A stretch of 64,000 nt of DNA, taken from Psychrobacillus lasiicapitis (GTDB taxonomy: Bacteria > Bacillota > Bacilli > Bacillales_A > Planococcaceae). Positions 59,183 to 64,000 of the stretch are shown one piece after another. Location of the stretch: contig NZ_VDGH01000001.1 in the NCBI RefSeq assembly GCF_006861795.1, positions 518,182 through 582,181 of the forward strand. The letters are read 5' to 3'. The notes beneath the pieces are model-generated. The model was not told the origin of the DNA. It made no database searches and was given only the letters and a program-made list of their open reading frames with translations. Both the position numbers and the translations under genes were made by a program. Position 1 is the first letter of the stretch. Each line of letters begins with the position of its first letter.

Positions 59183-59345
59183 CTTCTATAACTCCCCAAA
59201 TTATTATATTGTTGTAAGTATTCTACCATCCACTCATTCTATTAAGTTGGCAATAACTCCTTTAATATTTTAATTTGCCAATAAAGCTGATCTATAATTG
59301 TGCGGAAATTTAAATGAGTGACGTCAAAAAGATATTAAAAATCTC

Positions 59346-59768
59346 CTATGTATATTGATTAAAATTCGTATCTTCTGGCATTACCGATTTAATGAATGCT
59401 ATATCTTTTTCGTTAATATTAGGAGCAAAAAATTCCCTACCCCAATGTTCCGAATGAAATAGAATAGTGGCATTTTTACTCAGAAATATAGAGAACCATT
59501 TTACCTTTCCTTCTATCTCTACATTGTTAAATAACAAATGATTTATAACATCTATTGCTATATTTCCCTTGAAAATAGTGAGATCATTTTCCTCAATTGT
59601 TTCAAACGAACCTTGAAGCATAGTTTTTGTTTCCTCGACAACCTTTTCTTCTTCATTCCAACAGTGGATTTCTATAGTATCTGATTTGGATAAAAAATAG
59701 TTCATCAAAGGAGCCCAGTAATCTATTTTTTCATATTCTGTTACAGTAAAATGCAGTTGGTATATCAA
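59346..59768 (-). CDS. Hypothetical cytosolic protein
   Basis: 140 residues, TTG start with AAAAGGAG upstream. Mixed alpha/beta composition, many Trp, Phe and Glu residues, no membrane helix. The second half (WFSIFLSKNATILFHSEHWG) suggests a compact domain. No family recognised; immunity-like size and composition. Confidence 0.65.
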   Translation of the reverse strand: MIYQLHFTVTEYEKIDYWAPLMNYFLSKSDTIEIHCWNEEEKVVEETKTMLQGSFETIEENDLTIFKGNIAIDVINHLLFNNVEIEGKVKWFSIFLSKNATILFHSEHWGREFFAPNINEKDIAFIKSVMPEDTNFNQYT

Positions 59769-59837
59769 GCTAATATCTCCTTTTCGGAATTTTGTATAAA
59801 TGAAATCTGAAATTCCTTACATATAACACCTGTAACA

Positions 59838-60350
59838 TTAATGATCATCCTGAGTTTCTAACTTGATATTCAACCGGTTGAGCAAATTCTCAACAACCTC
59901 GAGCGCTTCTTCTCTTTGCTTGTAATCAGAAGTGCAAAACCTTATCAGTTCTAATTCGATCTCTGCTTTATTAACAATTTCGGTTATTTCTTTTGGAACC
60001 TCAATCCACGATAAGTTATGTTCTAATTGGGCAATATTAATTATTCCTTCTTTATACTTTCTACATGCTAATTTCAATTCAAACAATTCATCTTTAATTG
60101 CCTTCCAATTGGGATCTCTCTTATCTAGTAAACTAGGTTTTCTAACATTTTTAACAAAAATCTTTTCACAAGCACCATAACTAATATAATTACTTTGAGC
60201 TTCAATGAGAGGTATTTGGTTAGCACCTGTTTCATACTCATTTTCTTTTTGAAATGGGTCATCCTCCCAATAACAAATTGGACATATATCGTACTCGCCA
60301 TCGCCATTCAGCGTCCTATACCCGCAACAAGGACATGTGGTTTTGTTCAT
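59838..60350 (-). CDS. CPCC-type cysteine-rich protein
   Basis: 170 residues from the ATG at 60350 (GAGGTATTAT upstream). The N-terminus carries TTCPCCGYRTLNG and YDICPICYWEDDPFQ, the hallmark of the Cys-rich CPCC family, which probably binds zinc through four Cys. The rest is helical and acidic. Families of this kind are often found as immunity proteins of bacterial toxin systems, but no toxin is encoded nearby. Confidence 0.85.
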   Translation of the reverse strand: MNKTTCPCCGYRTLNGDGEYDICPICYWEDDPFQKENEYETGANQIPLIEAQSNYISYGACEKIFVKNVRKPSLLDKRDPNWKAIKDELFELKLACRKYKEGIINIAQLEHNLSWIEVPKEITEIVNKAEIELELIRFCTSDYKQREEALEVVENLLNRLNIKLETQDDH

Positions 60351-60415
60351 ATAATACCTCCCCAAATCATTTTCTATAATAATCAACTACACTATTTTTC
60401 TTGACCATCTTTTTA

Positions 60416-60751
60416 TTAATCTAATATTACGATTTTGGTTCCATGACCAGACCCAGGTAAACTTGTATCCAACGCGTCATACCAAACTTTTACCTTGTCT
60501 CCTACTTCAATCCCAGAAATTTCTTCGTCAAAGCCAAAGTACGAGGCTTGTATCGATTTTGAAATTACTTCTTCTTCCGGTAGAATCATTGTTTCTGCAT
60601 CTTGCTCTTCATAAACAAAGACTTCATGAGCGTCCACTGCAGCAACAATGCCTTCCATGACTATTTCATTTTCTTGTATCTGTTCTTCACAGCCCAAAAT
60701 AGCAACAACTCCTAACAATAACAACAGGGATAAATAAAATCTCTTCATCAT
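60416..60751 (-). CDS. DUF3221-type lipoprotein
   Basis: 111 residues. Signal peptide with lipobox AILGC (Cys near residue 21). The body has the OB-like pattern of DUF3221: EGIVAAVDAHEVFVYE, then GDKVKVWYDALDTSLPGSG. Surface-anchored, function unknown. Confidence 0.85.
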   Translation of the reverse strand: MMKRFYLSLLLLLGVVAILGCEEQIQENEIVMEGIVAAVDAHEVFVYEEQDAETMILPEEEVISKSIQASYFGFDEEISGIEVGDKVKVWYDALDTSLPGSGHGTKIVILD

Positions 60752-60803
60752 TTAACTCCTTTGAATTATTTTCGACGTGTTATGCAACAAAATTCTTGTT
60801 AAA

Positions 60804-61295
60804 CTAAATATTTTTATATGAGCTTACACTGACCTTCTGTTTGTAATGTTTAAAGTACACGGAAACAGCAACAGCTATACCGATAAGTCCGCTCACTAAA
60901 GTGACCCAGAAAAAAATCTTTCCGCCCATGGTAGCTGAATTAAAAATAAAACCACTAACTAATATCATCATACAACCTATCAATCCCCAAAAACTAATAG
61001 CCCATTTAGGCTTATATTTCATTAGATAATAGCCAACAACACTCAAAATATAGTATGCACTACCCATCATAATAGCTGGAAATAGTGGTTGAAATTTAGC
61101 TGCATAAACAAAATAATCAAGTTGACTGATATCACGCCCATTCGTAATCTCCACGTTAAATAATTTGGTAAATGGAGTAGAATACTTCCATTCTAAAGAG
61201 TTAATAGTTAATGCACTTCCTTCAAACCAAGCTATAAATGTTGCTACCACTAAAGTAAAAATTCCAATAATAAGTTGTAACACATATCTAAACAT
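60804..61295 (-). CDS. Four-helix membrane protein, unknown function
   Basis: 163 residues, GGGGGGAGG before the ATG. The first helix is at 5-24, a loop of about 45 residues follows, and further helices lie at 73-92, 100-118 and 125-148. No family recognised. Confidence 0.72.
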   Translation of the reverse strand: MFRYVLQLIIGIFTLVVATFIAWFEGSALTINSLEWKYSTPFTKLFNVEITNGRDISQLDYFVYAAKFQPLFPAIMMGSAYYILSVVGYYLMKYKPKWAISFWGLIGCMMILVSGFIFNSATMGGKIFFWVTLVSGLIGIAVAVSVYFKHYKQKVSVSSYKNI

Positions 61296-61443
61296 ATTTT
61301 ATCCTCCCCCCGTAAAATCTATTAACTATCAACATGTCTTAATTTACTTACTGCTCCTAAATCGATTAGGGTGTTGCCTTTGTTCTATCTAATAAACCTA
61401 AACGACCATCCATTCATCCACCGTTATTGAATTATAATTTGAA

Positions 61444-61737
61444 TCAAACATTTCCGTTGTTATATTTTTTTACTACAGACACGATAATTGCAATAATAAA
61501 AACGATCACACTATTTACTATTAAATACTGTCCCAATTGCATCCCATAAAAAATTGCAAAGGGATCACGAATAATAATTATCGCTAGTGCACCGCCAATT
61601 GCACCAAATAATACTGCTAGAAGAAATATTACAAAGGCTGCAAAATATAGATTTTTCTTTTTTCTATAAGATAAAAATCCAATAATATTTGCCATGACGA
61701 TAAAGATGCCTATAAGCATAATGAAAAAAGTTGTCAT
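61444..61737 (-). CDS. Three-helix membrane protein, unknown function
   Basis: 97 residues, GGGGAGG before the ATG. Helices at 3-23, 30-52 and 65-88, separated by a short basic stretch (YRKKKN). No family recognised. Confidence 0.72.
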   Translation of the reverse strand: MTTFFIMLIGIFIVMANIIGFLSYRKKKNLYFAAFVIFLLAVLFGAIGGALAIIIIRDPFAIFYGMQLGQYLIVNSVIVFIIAIIVSVVKKYNNGNV

Positions 61738-61909
61738 TTGTATACACCTCCCCTAAATCGCTTCTATCCACTAAGACTAAAATCTTGTTGAACTGTTCTG
61801 CGTCGTTAATTCAATAAGAAGAAACTGCCCTTACAGGCTCTCACTTTTTTTGACTAAGCAGTTTAATGATCTTTGAATAAACCACCGATTAGTTGAGAAA
61901 GAAACACTA

Positions 61910-62398
61910 TTATCCAACTATCTCGATTATCTCTGTATAAGTAACAGCGGCATAATTACTTAGCCTCTCACTTAATTCCTCACCTAAGTCTCTATATTCA
62001 CTATCTGCTTTTTCGATAAGAATGTAAAATTCCTCTACTAAACTTTCATAATGAGGTTCTTCATTTTTACTATTTTCAACCGCTAAAAATAATCTCCAGA
62101 GTTCCTCTAGATAATTCTTTTCTATTTCTGCGTATTCAGTAGCTTCTACTTTTTCAAGCATTTTCGTCAATCTTTCTAAATACATTTGTATTCCCATTAC
62201 TTCAATATGCTTCGAGAACCAATTGAATAAGCTTTCATGCCCTCCACTTTCAAGCTCACAATAATAATTAAACAAAATGAAGAAATCGTTCATTATCTCG
62301 TCTTCTGTCGGAAAAACGTATTCTCCATAGGCTGATAACACAACATTCCAAATGTCAACATTAGTTTGCAATTTACTACGATTTACTTTAATTTTCAT
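61910..62398 (-). CDS. DMP19/DUF4375-like cytosolic protein
   Basis: 162 residues from the ATG at 62398, which follows AGGAGGGGC. The segment YYCELESGGHESLFNWF is close to the family's characteristic NGGF...F pattern, with helical acidic flanks. The family is found as stand-alone small proteins, some proposed to be immunity proteins. Assignment is tentative. Confidence 0.6.
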   Translation of the reverse strand: MKIKVNRSKLQTNVDIWNVVLSAYGEYVFPTEDEIMNDFFILFNYYCELESGGHESLFNWFSKHIEVMGIQMYLERLTKMLEKVEATEYAEIEKNYLEELWRLFLAVENSKNEEPHYESLVEEFYILIEKADSEYRDLGEELSERLSNYAAVTYTEIIEIVG

Positions 62399-62504
62399 TA
62401 CTATCGAGCCCCTCCTAATTCTGATTTTATTATGGAAGAAACGATACCAATACAACATTTTAGGAGTTTCTTACCCTATTAGAACATGATATTTAAATAG
62501 CAGT

Positions 62505-62711
62505 TTAACCTTTTAATTTTAATGTCGCTTTTAAAGACGAAATTAATAAAAACATAAATCCAACAAAAGAAACCGTTGCAAATGACTTAGCGATGATTGA
62601 ATCTTGATTAATGAAAATGTATATATCTACTATTAAAAACGCAGTGATAATTATTTGAGATATTATAAATCCAATTCTTACATCACTTTCATTGGATTTT
62701 TTCTGAGCCAT
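62505..62711 (-). CDS. Small two-helix membrane protein
   Basis: 68 residues, AAGGGGA before the ATG. Charged N-terminus (MAQKKSNESDVR), helices at about 14-32 and 40-60. No family recognised. Confidence 0.65.
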   Translation of the reverse strand: MAQKKSNESDVRIGFIISQIIITAFLIVDIYIFINQDSIIAKSFATVSFVGFMFLLISSLKATLKLKG

Positions 62712-62876
62712 AATTATTTCCCCTTATATAACATTTAACAGCCGGTTGTTTGTTTTATTTACTTCTAAGTTTCTTATTCTTTTTCCTGCTACATTACTTT
62801 AATACGTTTAAACCAAATAGAGTTTCCAATTTTAAATAAATATTCCATTTGTAATAAGCAACAATCCATTTTTCTT

Positions 62877-62947
62877 ATTAAACTAACCTGCCGCTTTAGT
62901 TCAATAAAAAAAGCTTTACTCCGTATTGAAGTAAAGCAACTGTTAAC
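62877..62947. repeat. Interspersed palindromic repeat, best full copy
   Basis: Starts TTAAACTAACCTGCCGCTTT and ends AAAGCAACTGTTAA, with the hairpin GCTTTACTCCGTATTGA plus AGTAAAGC in the right half. The ends are inverted to each other. Its right end supplies the stop codon of the dead gene at 62943-63695. Confidence 0.75.
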
Positions 62948-63695
62948 GTCGCGGTAAATGATCGAAAGTACAAAACTGGAAACTGGAGTCTATGATTACT
63001 ACTATTAGAAAAAAGAGCCACATAAGCAGCTTCATATTCTTCAAGTAAAGCACCCGTTGGTTGAAGAAGGAATCAATTCTTTTTTGTTCTTCTTCTAGCA
63101 ATTGACTGTACTCATTAAACTTTGCATTATCATTTAAATGTTTCGCAAAATGCTTTGCTTTATAAAAATTATTGAATGAGTTATGCTCTTTTTCATTTTC
63201 ATTAAAGGCTGTCTCTAAATCTGTATATTTTCTAAACCAATCTAACCCAGAACTTAAGAGAGAATGTTTTATATCGTTTATAACTTCCTCAATGTTTGAA
63301 CCGTTAGTTTAATCCACCAAATATCTTTTCGGTCTACTTCAGCTGGATTATCAAAATGAGTGGTGTAATAAGCTTGGTCGATATTACAGTACAACTCGTT
63401 TCGCAGTTGACATTGTTGAGCTTTTGGTAGTAATCGCCTTTAGTTCCCGTTTTGATATTACTGTTTTCAGGTGGAATAAAGTCATAATATATCCCTAACT
63501 CAACATGAATATACATAGGAGACCATCCCGTCACTTCTGAAAAATACTTTCCCACAGCGGCAATGTCTAATACCCAGATACAATGATTGATGTATGCCCA
63601 ATTATGCCTCGTTTAACTTTATTGAATCCATTTTCCTTTAATATTGGTGTTAGGATTTTTCTAATCACTTTATTTATCTCGGGAGAACCTATCAT
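62943..63695 (-). pseudogene. DUF4304-type gene with several frameshifts
   Basis: A good start (GAGGTGG before ATG 63695) opens with IGSPEINKVIRKILTPIL. The frame then breaks at about 63600 and resumes as CIWVLDIAAVGKYFSEVTGW to about 63440. It shifts again to QLRNELYCNIDQAYYTTHF with NPAEVDRKDIWWIKLT, and once more to SNIEEVINDIKHSLLSSGLD. Joined, this gives about 240 residues of a DUF4304-like protein. The last part, after KRIDSFFN, is read from a half copy of the interspersed repeat, so the native C-terminus may have been lost. At least three shifts make this clearly dead. Confidence 0.75.
63038..63066. repeat. Right half of the interspersed repeat inside the DUF4304 pseudogene
   Basis: TCTTCAAGTAAAGCACCCGT followed by TGGTTGAAG matches the right end of the copy at 47.98 kb. 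No left half precedes it. Confidence 0.55.
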
Positions 63696-64000
63696 TTTTA
63701 TTCCACCTCGCTTTTATAAAAATTTCTACTTCAAATAAACTGCCCCTTTAGTTTAAGTGTAATATTTCACAATGCATATCTGAGATCAACTTAATAAATT
63801 TAATCCGAAAAAGTTTCTCCTTTATCCAAGTTCAAAGTGTGATTGTAAATTATAAATGAAGTAAACTGCTGCTTTAATTCAATAAAAGGCTTTACTCCTT
63901 CTTGAAGTAAACCAGCTAATAGGATGTCAATATTTTTCTTTAAAATTTCTATTAATCTTATGATATACTATTTTGTGCATGACAAATAGCCCTCCAAAAA
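63696..64000. repeat. Right end of the window: two further repeat copies, no gene
   Basis: A left-half copy lies at 63730-63756 (TTCAAATAAACTGCCCCTTT plus AGTTTAA). A nearly full copy lies at 63858-63924 (GAAGTAAACTGCTGCTTTAA ... GGCTTTACTCCTTCTTGAAG plus TAAACCAGCTAAT). Nothing else with a credible start and length was found up to the edge. Confidence 0.6.

Noticed and set aside
63960..63995. Short minus-strand frame entering from the right edge with a GGAGGG site
   Set aside because: Only 17 codons (MHKIVYHKINRNF...) and then a stop. Could be a remnant, but nothing supports a gene.

Overview
The window looks like chromosomal DNA of a low-GC, endospore-forming member of the Bacillales, most likely a Planococcaceae-type genus (Psychrobacillus, Lysinibacillus or Sporosarcina-like). 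The evidence is a spore-coat gene (cotE), a CwlJ-type germination hydrolase, AGGAGG-rich ribosome binding sites, frequent TTG and GTG starts, and the Bacillus gene order cotE-mutS-mutL ... miaA-hfq ... ynbB-glnR-glnA. The genus is an inference; no rRNA or tRNA gene was seen.

Layout. 1-0.7 kb: the dead 3' part of a tyrosine integrase. 0.7-2.5 kb: the glnRA nitrogen operon behind a promoter whose spacer is exactly a GlnR/TnrA box. 2.7-8.5 kb: a TetR-controlled catabolic operon (DUF917 protein, hydantoinase/oxoprolinase-like protein, Asp/Glu/hydantoin racemase, NCS1 permease). It is flanked on the left by a decayed copy of the 3' end of ynbB and on the right by the intact ynbB, so it appears to be an insertion into the ancestral ynbB-glnR junction. 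8.8-21.4 kb: conserved backbone (ynbB, rhodanese, hfq, miaA, an alpha/beta hydrolase, glpD, glpK, mutL, mutS, cotE), all on the minus strand. The glycerol kinase and dehydrogenase genes follow mutSL without a visible promoter, and the kinase lacks the PTS-phosphorylated histidine. A structured repeat array lies between mutS and cotE.

21.4-41.6 kb: a mosaic of housekeeping and accessory genes: nagB, an ABC exporter operon, an MFS transporter, bacterial nitric oxide synthase, a frameshifted M23 peptidase, DUF1284, HelD, CwlJ, an M3 oligoendopeptidase, and a divergent MFS efflux pump/TetR pair with two putative operators. 41.7-64 kb: an aldehyde dehydrogenase and ctaB, then almost only small minus-strand genes for membrane proteins, lipoproteins and cytosolic proteins of unknown role. 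Several are immunity-like (CPCC, DUF4304, DMP19-like). This part is rich in decay: truncated N-terminal stubs, frameshifted genes, and an interspersed palindromic repeat family that clusters at the right end and overlaps a dead DUF4304 gene.

The most system-like region is the 3.1-8.5 kb operon. Regulator, transporter, racemase, a hydantoinase-like ATPase-fold enzyme and the DUF917 enzyme form one transcription unit with a recognisable operator. This points to uptake and breakdown of a cyclic amide, hydantoin or thiohydantoin compound whose identity the sequence does not give.
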